A stretch of 64,000 nt of DNA, taken from Rhizobium chutanense. Its GTDB lineage: Bacteria; Pseudomonadota; Alphaproteobacteria; Rhizobiales; Rhizobiaceae. This document shows, piece after piece, positions 26,162 through 35,248 of the stretch. Numbering within the stretch: position 1 is the stretch's first letter; every line of letters begins with the position of its first letter. The stretch spans positions 248,001 to 312,000 of the forward strand of contig NZ_NWSV01000001.1 in the NCBI RefSeq assembly GCF_002531935.1, read 5' to 3'. Under the pieces are notes generated by a model. It was given only the letters and a program-made list of their open reading frames with translations, searched no databases and was not told the DNA's origin. The translations under genes were made by a program, and so were the position numbers.

Positions 26162-29100
26162 TCAGGCTCTCGCCAGGCGGATGATCTCGTCGAGCACGAA
26201 TTTGCGCGATTGCGGCGGCGTCAGATTGTGGTCGGCATCCGGCAGCATCAGCAACCGCACATTCGGGTAGCGGGAAAGCTTGGCGCCGCGCGGCCCGAAA
26301 TGGAAATAGACGTGGTCGAGCCCGACATCGCCCTCGCTGTAGATCAGCGTCAGCGGCACCTTGCGCTTGGTAAACAGCGCGAAGGAATGCCGGACTTCGC
26401 GGGCGATGTGGCGCCGGTCGGGAAGCAGCTCGAGCAGCGGCGCAATCCATGGCGACAGACGCCGGCCGCCGGCGATGACGATATTCTGCAGCGCCGACAC
26501 CACATCCACCTGACCGCTGATGAGCCGCTTCAGCGTATCCATCCGCGCCAGGCGCTGACCGTAATCGTCGAGGCTGCGGGGAACCGAGACGACATGCTCC
26601 TTGCGCACCGGAATCTCGGGGTCCCAGTAATAGACGAAGGGATTGATCGAGACGACGGCCTTCAACCGGTCGTCGGCGACGCCGGCGCGGAAGGCGACAT
26701 AGCCGCCGCTGCATCGGCCGGCCACCATGATCGGACCCGCGACGATGCTTTCGAGCAGATCGAGCGAGGCAACCGCATCCGCGGTCTGCGTATCCGAATA
26801 AAGCACCTGTTCCGGCGCGTCGGGCCGCGGCGGGCTGTCTCCGACATTGGCGGAATCGAAGCGCAGCGAAACGACGCCCTGGCGCGCAAGCTCGCGCGCC
26901 ATATCCACCGTCGTGCGTCCCCAGCCGGCATGCCGGTCGTAGGCCGTCGACAGGAACAGCACCGCATTGCCCTTGATCTCGCCGAGCGGCCGGCTGACGA
27001 CGCCGACCAGATGATCATGGCTGCCGAAGCGCACCGGCGTTTCGGTAAAACCCTCGCCGGCAAGCGGCGGGTTTTCGATCACATCAGGCGAGTGGGCGGC
27101 GGATGTTTCCGTCGTCGTCGCCTCCAGCCAGGTTCTCAGCCGCTCGACGACACCGCTCGGCGTCTTGGCAAACAGCGGATTGGTGGCGAGCTCGTCATAC
27201 CCTTCGAAAACCGTCTGCTCGACATTGGCGCCAAGCGCCTTCAGCGCATCGGCAAAGCCGGTATCGTCGGCCCTGGCGGGACGTTCGAGGATCAGGTAAC
27301 GCGACGCTGCAAGCCCCTGCGGCGCGGCGATGTTGAGCTTGCCGAGTTCGGCGGCGATCTCTTCGGGCATGACCAGCCCGGCGATCTGCACCTTCGCGGT
27401 CTGGACATGCTCCTTGCCGAGGCCGAGATCGGCATCGATGATCTTGGACCACATGTTGAGTTCGCGCAGATAGGCCCGGCCGCTCAGCACCGGCGCCAGC
27501 ATGACGAGGCTGTCGACACCTTCGATCGAGGCGCCGATGCGGTGGGCAAGCGTTGCCCCGAGGCCCTGTCCGATAAGGATGATGCGGTCGCAGCCGGAGA
27601 GCGCTTTCAGCTCGGCGGCGGCGGCGCGGATCGAATTTTCCCAGGTTTCCAGCCGGGCCGGCAGCGCGCCGAAATCGAGCGCATCGCCGGTGCCGCGATA
27701 GTCGAAGCGCAGGCTCGGCACGCCAATATCGGCGAAATGCTCGGCCGCGACGCGGAAGAATTTGCGGCTGCACATTTCCTCGAAACCCCAGGGGCTGACG
27801 AACAGCACCGCGGCCGAACGCTTCTTGACCTCGGGATTCTCAGGCATGAACAGCCCGATCGTGCCGGCGAAGACGACAGGCAGGGCAGCGCTGCGCCCGG
27901 CGCCTTCGGCCGGTTCGAGCGAAAATTCGCCCGGCGCGACCTTGGCGCGGTCGGGATCGCCGGGAAGCCGCGGCGCAATGAAATTGATTGCCTGTCCCAC
28001 CGGTCGCCGCAGCACCGGCGGCATCTTCTCGAGAATGGAGCGCATGACCTCGACATCCTCGGCCGGCACGGCGCGCAATACGCGCAGTGCCGCGAAATAG
28101 CAGAACGTGCCGGCGATGATCGCGGCGACGAGACCGATCGGACCGTGGATGAATTCCAGCGCGGAGATCGCTCCACACGCACAGAGCACGGAGGCGAGCG
28201 TCACCTTCGTCAGGCTTGTGTAGAGGCCTGAGAGCTGGGATCCGAATCCTGTCTGTCTGATCATCATCACCGACATTGCAACGAAAACGAGGATGCGCAC
28301 GAGTGCGGCACCCTCGGCGGCAAGCCTAGGGACGATCAGTAAACAACCCGCTACCATCACAAGGCCACCGATCACACTGATCTTGAGGCGGGAGCGGGCC
28401 CTGTCCATCGACAAGAGATAGAGGCTGAGGATCTGCATGAAAGTATAGGCGGGCGCGACCAGCGCCAGCAGCGCCACCACCGTTCCGCTGCGGCGGAACG
28501 CTTCGCCGAACACCACCAGCACCAACTCGCTGGAGATCGCAGCAAGCCCGAGGCTCATCGGCAGGACGATATAGGCCATGCTGCGGGTGACCGCGGCAAA
28601 GACCTCGACCGGCAAGGTCGAATCGTCGCTGTTGTGCCGCCGCTCGGAATAATAGGGCAGCAGGCTGCCGGTCATCTGGATCGGCAGTTGCAGGGCGATA
28701 TTGGCGATCGACAGGCCGACGGCATAATAGCCGACCATCTCCACCGACCAGAACTGCTGCAGGAAGAGCAGTTCGAGCCGGTTGAGGAAGATCGAATCGA
28801 TGATGAACTGGATCGACAGGATGACGGAGGAGGAGGCGAGATATTTCAGCGACACCCCGCACCAGTCGCGCCGCGCCAGCAGGATCGGCAGCGTGGCGAA
28901 AAACAGCACCAGCTGGCCGAGCGCATAACCGACGAGAACGCCCTCGACGCCATAGAAAACTGCGCCGGCGGCAACACCGGCAAGCTGCACGATCGAGACG
29001 GCGACCGTCAGCTTGAAGAAGGCACCGAGTTTCTTTTCGCCGATCAGGTAGAATTTGACGAAGGAGCCGATCGCCTGGATGAAGAACAACACGCCGGTGA

Positions 29101-29473
29101 CGAGCGCGACGGACGGCGCGGTCTCCGCCCAGTGCATCTTCTCCGAGGTCAGGAAGAACAGCGCATAGAGCGCCAGCAGCACGACGGTCGAAAACATCAT
29201 GAAGCTGACGAGGATGGCCGCAAAACCCCGCCGGCGGCGCGCATCGTAACCTTCCGCCGAAAGCTGCGGCAGGGTCTTCAAGAGCGTGATGCTGGAGCCG
29301 AGCTCGGCAATCGAGGCGCCCGTGACCACCAGCCACAGCGAGAAGGCGACGATGCCGTTGGCCTCGGGCCCGAGCAGGCGCGCGGTTATGATCGAGGAGA
29401 CGAAGCCCGTCAGCAGCAGCAGCATGCCCGCCGCCGCGTTCATCACCGAATTTGCGATAATACCCTTCGACAT
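26162..29473 (-). CDS. Fusion: polysaccharide flippase (MOP/Wzx-like) plus two alpha/beta-hydrolase domains
   Basis: An unusual protein of about 1,103 residues. Residues 1-480 have 12-14 hydrophobic segments and the start MSKGIIANSVMNAAAGMLLL of lipid-linked oligosaccharide flippases. Residues about 530-790 form one alpha/beta-hydrolase domain whose nucleophile motif is GQGLG, so the catalytic Ser is Gly. Residues about 800-1103 form a second hydrolase domain with GRCSGG, a Cys nucleophile (near residue 921), and DADHNLT holding the expected His. The hydrolase parts resemble exosortase-A-system-associated hydrolases. The ATG at 29473 is preferred; 29491 lies next to a hairpin. It is the last gene of the carrier-protein/ligase array. 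Confidence 0.85.
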   Translation of the reverse strand: MSKGIIANSVMNAAAGMLLLLTGFVSSIITARLLGPEANGIVAFSLWLVVTGASIAELGSSITLLKTLPQLSAEGYDARRRRGFAAILVSFMMFSTVVLLALYALFFLTSEKMHWAETAPSVALVTGVLFFIQAIGSFVKFYLIGEKKLGAFFKLTVAVSIVQLAGVAAGAVFYGVEGVLVGYALGQLVLFFATLPILLARRDWCGVSLKYLASSSVILSIQFIIDSIFLNRLELLFLQQFWSVEMVGYYAVGLSIANIALQLPIQMTGSLLPYYSERRHNSDDSTLPVEVFAAVTRSMAYIVLPMSLGLAAISSELVLVVFGEAFRRSGTVVALLALVAPAYTFMQILSLYLLSMDRARSRLKISVIGGLVMVAGCLLIVPRLAAEGAALVRILVFVAMSVMMIRQTGFGSQLSGLYTSLTKVTLASVLCACGAISALEFIHGPIGLVAAIIAGTFCYFAALRVLRAVPAEDVEVMRSILEKMPPVLRRPVGQAINFIAPRLPGDPDRAKVAPGEFSLEPAEGAGRSAALPVVFAGTIGLFMPENPEVKKRSAAVLFVSPWGFEEMCSRKFFRVAAEHFADIGVPSLRFDYRGTGDALDFGALPARLETWENSIRAAAAELKALSGCDRIILIGQGLGATLAHRIGASIEGVDSLVMLAPVLSGRAYLRELNMWSKIIDADLGLGKEHVQTAKVQIAGLVMPEEIAAELGKLNIAAPQGLAASRYLILERPARADDTGFADALKALGANVEQTVFEGYDELATNPLFAKTPSGVVERLRTWLEATTTETSAAHSPDVIENPPLAGEGFTETPVRFGSHDHLVGVVSRPLGEIKGNAVLFLSTAYDRHAGWGRTTVDMARELARQGVVSLRFDSANVGDSPPRPDAPEQVLYSDTQTADAVASLDLLESIVAGPIMVAGRCSGGYVAFRAGVADDRLKAVVSINPFVYYWDPEIPVRKEHVVSVPRSLDDYGQRLARMDTLKRLISGQVDVVSALQNIVIAGGRRLSPWIAPLLELLPDRRHIAREVRHSFALFTKRKVPLTLIYSEGDVGLDHVYFHFGPRGAKLSRYPNVRLLMLPDADHNLTPPQSRKFVLDEIIRLARA

Positions 29474-29495
29474 CTGTCCATCCGTCAGCATGGGC

Positions 29496-29580
29496 CTAAA
29501 GCGCGCTGCTCGCGCTTTAGGTTTTTGTTTTTACGCATGTCGTTATCGCAAAACCGCTGCACACTTTTGCGGGACATGCT
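29496..29580. repeat. Palindromic intergenic repeat, copy 1
   Basis: Two nested inverted repeats: CTAAAGCGCG/CGCGCTTTAG (29496-29505, 29511-29520) and GCATGTC/GACATGC (29535-29541, 29573-29579) with CGCAAAA/TTTTGCG inside. The centre, read on the minus strand, has AAAAGTG-N3-AGCGGTTTT, which also occurs in the repeat at 61216-61337. Such elements are abundant between genes in Rhizobium. It separates the glycosyltransferase and flippase-fusion genes. Confidence 0.7.
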
Positions 29581-29646
29581 CTAAAGCCGCATACCCGCCA
29601 TCTCTAATGCGAAAATATTAAAATAAAGCGGAGTGGCGACCTCACC

Positions 29647-30825
29647 TTAGCTGGCCTGCATCGCCGCCAGCGTCTGAAGCGCCTTGTCATAGCTGTTCTC
29701 GGCGAGGTATCGCAGCAGGAACGCCCGCGCCTTCTCGGCCTTGTCTCGTGCGCGCTCCGGCGCGCGGAAGATCTCCTTGAGATGCGCGGCTGCGATCTCC
29801 GGAGAGGGATCCGCCCAGACTGCACCCTCGAGCCCGGCAAATTCCGGGTGGGTGTCGACCACCGGAATGAGGGGAGAGGCGACCAGCCATGAATTGTCGG
29901 GGTCGCAGAAATCCGCCGTGCCCGACCAGGCGGTGGAAATGACCGGCGTGCGCTGCATGATCGCCTCGGCAACCGTCAGCCCGAAACCCTCGGAACGGTG
30001 CAGCGAAAGATAGGCTTGGGAAGAACGAATGAGGCCGTTGATATCGGCGTTCGACAGCCTGTCGGTAACGATCCTGATCCGGCTGTCGCCTGCGACCGAA
30101 GCAACCAGTTCACGCAGGCCTTCATCCTTGTTCACATCGCCGCTGGCCTTCATCAACAGGAAGGCGCTCGGGGCTTCGGCGGCAAATATCTTGAAGGCCT
30201 CGATGACGGCCCGCGGATTTTTGCGGTTGATCGAGGAGCCGGCGCTGAAGATGAAGCTGACGAGAAAAGCGTCCTTCTCGATGCCGAACCTCTCCCGCAT
30301 GCCCTCCGTCGCCGGCGCCTCGGTCACCGGATGCGGGACGACGATGACGGGCGCCTTGGTGAGTGGCGCAATCGCCCGCCGGGTGAATTCCGACGGCACG
30401 AAGACGGCATTCATGTAGTGCATCGCATTGCGCCACTCGGCCGGCACGACTTCGAGTTCCCAGGCGAAATAGCCGATATTGAAGGCGCGGGTGAAGTTGC
30501 CGACCCTCTTCTTGAGGATGGCGCGTGGCAGCATTGGCGGATTGAGGTGCCAGATTCGACCTCCGGGCAGCTCGCTGGGGGGACGCGGCGGCGTCCATCC
30601 GGGAAAGGAATTCGCGTCGGGATGCGTGCTGACATCGGAGAGCGATATCGCCCGTCCCGCCTCCGACAGCGCGCCGGCGCAGAGCCGCGCCGATTCGCCG
30701 ACACCGACCGCCATCGAGAGATAGCCGACGATTTCCACCGGCTTGCGCGGATTGAAAGCGACACGCGACCGCGGGATCAGCCGCTGCAGGACGTGGGCGC
30801 GTAGAAAGCGGTATGTCTTTCTCAA
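29647..30825 (-). CDS. Family-4 glycosyltransferase (second of the locus)
   Basis: 392 residues. The N-terminal VEIVGYLSMAVGVGESARLCAGALSEAG and FNIGYFAWELEVVPAEWRNAM resemble GT4 enzymes from exopolysaccharide loci; the donor domain shows FIFSAGSSINRKNPRAVIEAFKIF, and SLHRSEGFGLTVAEAIMQRTPVISTAWSGTADF with the catalytic E-x7-E pattern. It is 42 bases downstream of the GH2 gene and 174 bases, including a palindromic repeat, upstream of the flippase fusion. Sugar specificity is unknown. Confidence 0.88.
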   Translation of the reverse strand: MRKTYRFLRAHVLQRLIPRSRVAFNPRKPVEIVGYLSMAVGVGESARLCAGALSEAGRAISLSDVSTHPDANSFPGWTPPRPPSELPGGRIWHLNPPMLPRAILKKRVGNFTRAFNIGYFAWELEVVPAEWRNAMHYMNAVFVPSEFTRRAIAPLTKAPVIVVPHPVTEAPATEGMRERFGIEKDAFLVSFIFSAGSSINRKNPRAVIEAFKIFAAEAPSAFLLMKASGDVNKDEGLRELVASVAGDSRIRIVTDRLSNADINGLIRSSQAYLSLHRSEGFGLTVAEAIMQRTPVISTAWSGTADFCDPDNSWLVASPLIPVVDTHPEFAGLEGAVWADPSPEIAAAHLKEIFRAPERARDKAEKARAFLLRYLAENSYDKALQTLAAMQAS

Positions 30826-30867
30826 GTCACGATCTTTCCGGTGGATTTGGGTCGTTCCTCGCGAGCC

Positions 30868-33348
30868 TCAGCCCGCGAGGCCGACGCGATGTGAACTGCC
30901 GAGGCTTCTGATTTCGCCCGCAGGCGGGATATCGGCCTCCGCGCCGGGGAGCGCGTGAAGCTTCACGCGCCGCAATGCGCCGGGAGCGAGATGGAACCAG
31001 TCGTCGTCGGCCCGATAGCCTTCGATGTCGATATGCAGCGATTGCGCCAGCCGGTCGGTCCTGAGATCGACAAACCAGTCGTCGCCGTCTCTGCCGAGCG
31101 ATGCTTCGATGCCCGCATCATGCAGCGCCTTTGCCCGTCCGCAGGGAAAGTGAAAGCTTTCCGCGAGAACCGCACCATCCGCCAGCGAGCGCAGACGCGC
31201 AACACTTGCATCATGCGACGGCGGTCCGAAACGGAAGGCGTAGGTCGTATCGAAAAAGGCGCCGAACAATGCGGTGCAGGCAAGGCGTTCCGTGTCCCTT
31301 GCCGCCAGCTTGAAGGCCCTGCTGCCGCTGACGACCTGCTGTTTCCCCCCGCGCAGGCAGACAACTTCGAGTTCCACGTCGAGTGCGGCATCCGTCTCGT
31401 TGATGACGTGCACATCGAGACCGTTGGTTCCCTCGTCGGTGAAGACCATCTGAACGGGGCGGAAGGCGCGGCGCATCGCGTACCAGACCGGCTTCGGCTC
31501 TCCGGTGGAATCGATCACCCCCCAGCCGGGACCGGGCAGCAGATCCTGCAGCGTCCAGACGAGCGCGCCGTTGCAAGTGGAGCCCTTGCGCCGCCATTCG
31601 GCAAAGGTTTCCTCGATCACCTCGCAGGTGACGGCGCGGGAGAAATCGAGATAGCGTTCCGGATCCTCGCGGCGCAACCGGGCCGGATCGAGACCGTAGA
31701 GAAGCTGCAGATAGAAGTCGCGAACGTCCTCGAAATCCCAGGAGGCGCTGCGGTCGCGCGGCACGCGGGCCTTCCACAGCGGGCTATGGACAGCCGGCAC
31801 ATCGAGATGGCGCTGCAGTGTCCTTTGCTGCGGCACATGCGCAAAGGCGAGGCATTCGGAGGCAAAACGCACGTCGGCGCGGCGCGCATCGGCAAGCGGC
31901 CGCATATAGGCGCCGACGCCGTAATAATGGGCGATCCCGGCATTCGGCGAAAACGGCATCGCCCCGCCATGGGGCGAATTCGGGACATAGGGCACGTCGG
32001 GACGCATGCGCGCCGCAATGGCCGGGATGATCTCATCGGTGATCGGGCCGCTCCAGAATTCCATCGGCAGGCCGAGCATCGCCGCCTGCTGATGGATTTC
32101 GCTGCCGCCGCAGAGCACGGCGAGGGAAGGCGACGCCTGGACACCGTGCAGGAATTCCTCGACCTCGGCATGCACGTGGCCGAGAAAGGCCTTGTCGTTG
32201 CGGGGATAATCGAAATTGGCGAACATGAAATCCTGCCAGACCAGCAGGCCGAGCTCATCGCAGAGCGCGAAGAAATCCGGGGTCTCATAGGCCATGGTGC
32301 CGCCGATGCGGATCATGTTCATGCCGGCTTGCGCCGCAAGCCGCAGGAACGGTTCATAATCCGCCCGCCCGCCCGGCAGCCGCACAATATCGGCCGTCGT
32401 CCACACCGCGCCGCGGCAGAAAATGCGTTCACCGTTGACGGTGAGTGCGAAGTCGTCGCCATCGGCGCCACGCTCGACGTCGATCCGCCGGAAGCCGGTA
32501 CGACCAAGCGGATATTCCGCACCGTCGGCAATGAGCGTCAGCTCGTAGAGCCGCGGAACGCCGTGCGTATGCGGCCACCAGGGCTCGATGTCGGAAAGCT
32601 TGAGGATAGCCGAGTAATGGTTGTCGGCAACCTTCTCGAAGGGCTGTTCCATGCCGCCGCAACGCAGCAGCATTGTCGGCTCCTCGGCATTGCTGTGCAG
32701 CGAAACACTGAGACGGCCGACGCCATTCTCGTCCAGCACGGCACGGATGGAGACATTGTCGATCGAGACGGGATTGCGCCGCACCAGCGAAATCGGCCGC
32801 CACGGCCCGACCGCATGGATATCGGGACACCAGCCCGGCATATGCCCGAGCAGCGTCGTGCGGAAATTCTTCAGCCCCGCCGGCGTGATCATCTGTGGCC
32901 GCCAGCGCGCCCGCGGCCCCGGCTCCGACAGGCGGGGGCCGAGCGCCCGGAAACACAGCGCCAGCTCGTCGCCGCCGGTAAGCGTCACCGGGATTTCATG
33001 CGCCGTGAACATACTTTCGGAAAACAGGATTTCCTGGCCGTTGAGGAAGACATGGCAAAGTGTGGCAAGCCCTGCAAACCGCAGGATCGCCTCGCCGGGC
33101 TCGGCATCGAAGAGCCGGCAGAGATACCAGGCATCCCTGGTGTTCAGCGGCTCGGGATTTTCCCGGTCGAAGAGTCCGGCTTTTTCGAGGGCTGACGCGA
33201 CGGTGCCGGGAACGGGCGCTGGAATGAACTGCGCGGAGAGATGAATATCGTGCGGCACGGCGCAGGCGCCCGGCTCCGTCAGGATCAGGTTCCAGCCTTC
33301 ACAAAGCTGGCTTTCCTCCGCTCCGATGCTTGCCAAACGCCCCCGCAT
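30868..33348 (-). CDS. GH2-family beta-mannosidase-like glycoside hydrolase
   Basis: About 826 residues with the GH2 order: N-terminal sugar-binding domain (WYLCRLFDAEPGEAILRFAGLATLCHVFLNG), immunoglobulin-like domain and TIM barrel. The acid/base Glu is in LCGGSEIHQQ (about residue 417) and the nucleophile Glu in RFASECLAF (about residue 498). The overall form is closest to beta-mannosidases. There is no signal peptide, so it acts inside the cell. The ATG at 33348 follows GGAGATC; the longer TTG frame is rejected. It lies 16 bases after the DUF1839 gene. An intracellular glycosidase within a biosynthetic array may act by transglycosylation or in recycling; that is speculation. Confidence 0.85.
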   Translation of the reverse strand: MRGRLASIGAEESQLCEGWNLILTEPGACAVPHDIHLSAQFIPAPVPGTVASALEKAGLFDRENPEPLNTRDAWYLCRLFDAEPGEAILRFAGLATLCHVFLNGQEILFSESMFTAHEIPVTLTGGDELALCFRALGPRLSEPGPRARWRPQMITPAGLKNFRTTLLGHMPGWCPDIHAVGPWRPISLVRRNPVSIDNVSIRAVLDENGVGRLSVSLHSNAEEPTMLLRCGGMEQPFEKVADNHYSAILKLSDIEPWWPHTHGVPRLYELTLIADGAEYPLGRTGFRRIDVERGADGDDFALTVNGERIFCRGAVWTTADIVRLPGGRADYEPFLRLAAQAGMNMIRIGGTMAYETPDFFALCDELGLLVWQDFMFANFDYPRNDKAFLGHVHAEVEEFLHGVQASPSLAVLCGGSEIHQQAAMLGLPMEFWSGPITDEIIPAIAARMRPDVPYVPNSPHGGAMPFSPNAGIAHYYGVGAYMRPLADARRADVRFASECLAFAHVPQQRTLQRHLDVPAVHSPLWKARVPRDRSASWDFEDVRDFYLQLLYGLDPARLRREDPERYLDFSRAVTCEVIEETFAEWRRKGSTCNGALVWTLQDLLPGPGWGVIDSTGEPKPVWYAMRRAFRPVQMVFTDEGTNGLDVHVINETDAALDVELEVVCLRGGKQQVVSGSRAFKLAARDTERLACTALFGAFFDTTYAFRFGPPSHDASVARLRSLADGAVLAESFHFPCGRAKALHDAGIEASLGRDGDDWFVDLRTDRLAQSLHIDIEGYRADDDWFHLAPGALRRVKLHALPGAEADIPPAGEIRSLGSSHRVGLAG

Positions 33349-33364
33349 GGTCAGATCTCCGGCC

Positions 33365-34327
33365 TCAGATTCGCCCCGCAAGCGACGCCATCATGGCATC
33401 CCATGCATCGGCGGCCGGATCAAGAGCGGCCTGCAGCGGCTCGAATTTTCTGCGGGCGACGGCGCGGGCAAGCTGGAACTGCACGGATTTCGCCGCGTCC
33501 GAAATGCGCCGGGCATGCTCGGCGGCTTCAGCGAATTCATCGGGGGAAAGCCAGGCAAGGTGATCGGCCGCCAGCTCGAAATTGGCGCCGACCTGGCGAA
33601 GCGTATTGAAGGCATATTTGTGGAAGAAGCCGAACGGCCGATCCGCCACGGCTTCGACCTGTTGCGGGAAGACCGCCGCGAAGGCGCGGATCGGATTTTC
33701 GCCGGGACGCCGGAGGAAATGGCCCCCCGCAAGCCGCCGCGCCGTCGCCCGCAGATGCGTTTCATCCGCCGGCTTTTCCGGGAAGCGCGCAAATTCCGTG
33801 TAGGGCAGGAACGGCGCATCGTTCTCCGTCAGCTGCAGCTGGAACAACCCGTCGAAGTCCTCGCCTTCAAGGCGGAAATAGCCGGCATTGTGAAAATAAT
33901 CGACGCGCTTGGCCGCAACATCGAGCCGGTTGATCGCAACCGTCGTCTTGCCGTGCTCCTGCCGGTAGGCGGTGCCGCGCGTATCCGGCATATAGAAGGA
34001 ATCCATCTCGATCAGGCAGAGACGGCCCCGCGCGATCTGCACCTCGACATGCCGTTCGACACGGTCATAGATGGCAAGCTCGGTGGCGCGAATGCCGTAA
34101 AGCGCTTCGAGATCTTCGAGCGGCACCTTGAAGAAGGTGAACTGGTCGCCCTCGAAATCCTGCGTCAGGGTGAATCCCAGCATCGCCTCGGGCGCCACAC
34201 CCGATGATGCCAGCACCTCGATCCAGAGATCGACGTAGCAATTGGTTTCCGGCCAGGCGCGCTCGCCGGAATGCAGCGCGTGCTGACGATAGGTTTCCGG
34301 GTCGATTCCCGAAAATACCGATGTCAT
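33365..34327 (-). CDS. DUF1839 family protein; possible papain-like (aminoacyl) transferase
   Basis: 320 residues. The family signature is PETNCYVDLWIEVLASSG, DFEGDQFTFFK, LYGI, IEMDSFYMPDTRGTAYR, EHGKTTVAINRLD and YFHNAGYFRL. No function is proven for DUF1839. The order of a conserved Cys near the N-terminus, then Asp-x-(F/Y)-x-x-Pro, then His-Gly-x-Thr and an Asn/Asp segment looks like the papain-like BtrH N-terminal domain, an enzyme that moves an acyl group from a carrier protein to an aminoglycoside. By this reading it could take the aminoacyl group from the neighbouring carrier protein. It starts eight bases after the ligase stop. Confidence 0.75.
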   Translation of the reverse strand: MTSVFSGIDPETYRQHALHSGERAWPETNCYVDLWIEVLASSGVAPEAMLGFTLTQDFEGDQFTFFKVPLEDLEALYGIRATELAIYDRVERHVEVQIARGRLCLIEMDSFYMPDTRGTAYRQEHGKTTVAINRLDVAAKRVDYFHNAGYFRLEGEDFDGLFQLQLTENDAPFLPYTEFARFPEKPADETHLRATARRLAGGHFLRRPGENPIRAFAAVFPQQVEAVADRPFGFFHKYAFNTLRQVGANFELAADHLAWLSPDEFAEAAEHARRISDAAKSVQFQLARAVARRKFEPLQAALDPAADAWDAMMASLAGRI

Positions 34328-34335
34328 CGACCGGC

Positions 34336-35244
34336 TCAGCCCCACAGCGTTTTCCGCACGCTGGCCGGCCATTGCTTCACGTCGAGCCCGTGATGGTGGA
34401 ACAGCGCAAGCGCGATGCGCTCCAGCCCGAAGCCGACGCAGGCGGTGTGCGCGACGCTGCCGTCTTCGAGATTGAGGCCCCATTTCAGGCCGAAGGAATC
34501 CTGATGGTAATTGAAGCTCATGCAGGCGGTCGGATTGGCGACCGAAGTGATCGGGATCAGCAGTTCGAACTTCAGATTCTGGTCGCGCTGATTGTTGACC
34601 ATCATCTTGCCGGCACGGCCGAAAAACGGGTCGTTCGCGACGTCGATGGTCACGTCGAGGCCAACCTGCTTCATCATCTCGACGCCGCGATCCATCCAGC
34701 GCTGGCGAAAATCGGTGACGTGCTGCTCGGTGCCCATGCAGATATATTCGCGCATGCGAAACAGCTGCTGGCGGGCCGGATCCTTCGAAGGCTCGTGGCG
34801 GAAGCAATAGGACTGCAGATCGAACAGGCCGCCCGTCTTCGGCAGCTTGCCGCGCTTGGCGACCGTCGGATAGAGCGGATAGCAGGCGGCCGGCGTCAGC
34901 ACGATATCGGTGGCCTTCTGGTCCTTGGTCCAGTCGTCGCCGACTTCCATGCATTGCAGCAGGCTCATATGGTCGAGTTCGCTGCCGCAGAAACTATGCA
35001 CCGTGCCGGCGAGCTGCGGGAAGCTCTTCATGTAACCGCTCTTTTCGAAGAGCGCGCGGTTCATGCCGGGCGGGAAACGCATCGCCTCGGCGCCGTCGGC
35101 GCCGCCGAACGTGTCGATCAGCCGTTCGAAAGCGGTGATGACATCTTCGAACTGGCCGCTGCGGCCATAGAGGCCATCAACGCCGGTATCGATCAGCAGG
35201 CCGGACTCGAAGAGCCGGTCGAGAAACGAGGTCTGCATATCCAT
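34336..35244 (-). CDS. Amino acid:[carrier protein] ligase (truncated SerRS-like)
   Basis: 302 residues, a class II aminoacyl-tRNA-synthetase catalytic core without a tRNA-binding domain. It resembles the family described from Bradyrhizobium (bll0957) and Agrobacterium (Atu2573), which activates glycine or alanine and loads it on the phosphopantetheine arm of a carrier protein. Marks are the motif 2 segment [16 protein letters not shown], motif 3 [12 protein letters not shown] and the zinc-site candidates Cys121, Glu166 and Cys269, which match published ligands by a constant offset. The carrier protein is encoded in the same array (36430-36681). It begins four bases after the flavoprotein stop. 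Confidence 0.9.
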   Translation of the reverse strand: MDMQTSFLDRLFESGLLIDTGVDGLYGRSGQFEDVITAFERLIDTFGGADGAEAMRFPPGMNRALFEKSGYMKSFPQLAGTVHSFCGSELDHMSLLQCMEVGDDWTKDQKATDIVLTPAACYPLYPTVAKRGKLPKTGGLFDLQSYCFRHEPSKDPARQQLFRMREYICMGTEQHVTDFRQRWMDRGVEMMKQVGLDVTIDVANDPFFGRAGKMMVNNQRDQNLKFELLIPITSVANPTACMSFNYHQDSFGLKWGLNLEDGSVAHTACVGFGLERIALALFHHHGLDVKQWPASVRKTLWG

Positions 35245-35248
35245 GGCT

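Noticed and set aside
26210..28231. 673-codon plus-strand open frame
   Set aside because: Antisense to the hydrolase domains of the flippase fusion; the sense frame has clear domains.
30955..33195. 746-codon plus-strand open frame
   Set aside because: It lies opposite the GH2 gene, has no family motif and shows the Arg/Gly/Gln-rich composition typical of antisense frames in high-G+C DNA.
33365..34954. Long 529-codon frame suggesting a larger DUF1839 protein
   Set aside because: The first 209 codons are a shadow of the amino acid:[carrier protein] ligase gene; the family-like start is the ATG at 34327.
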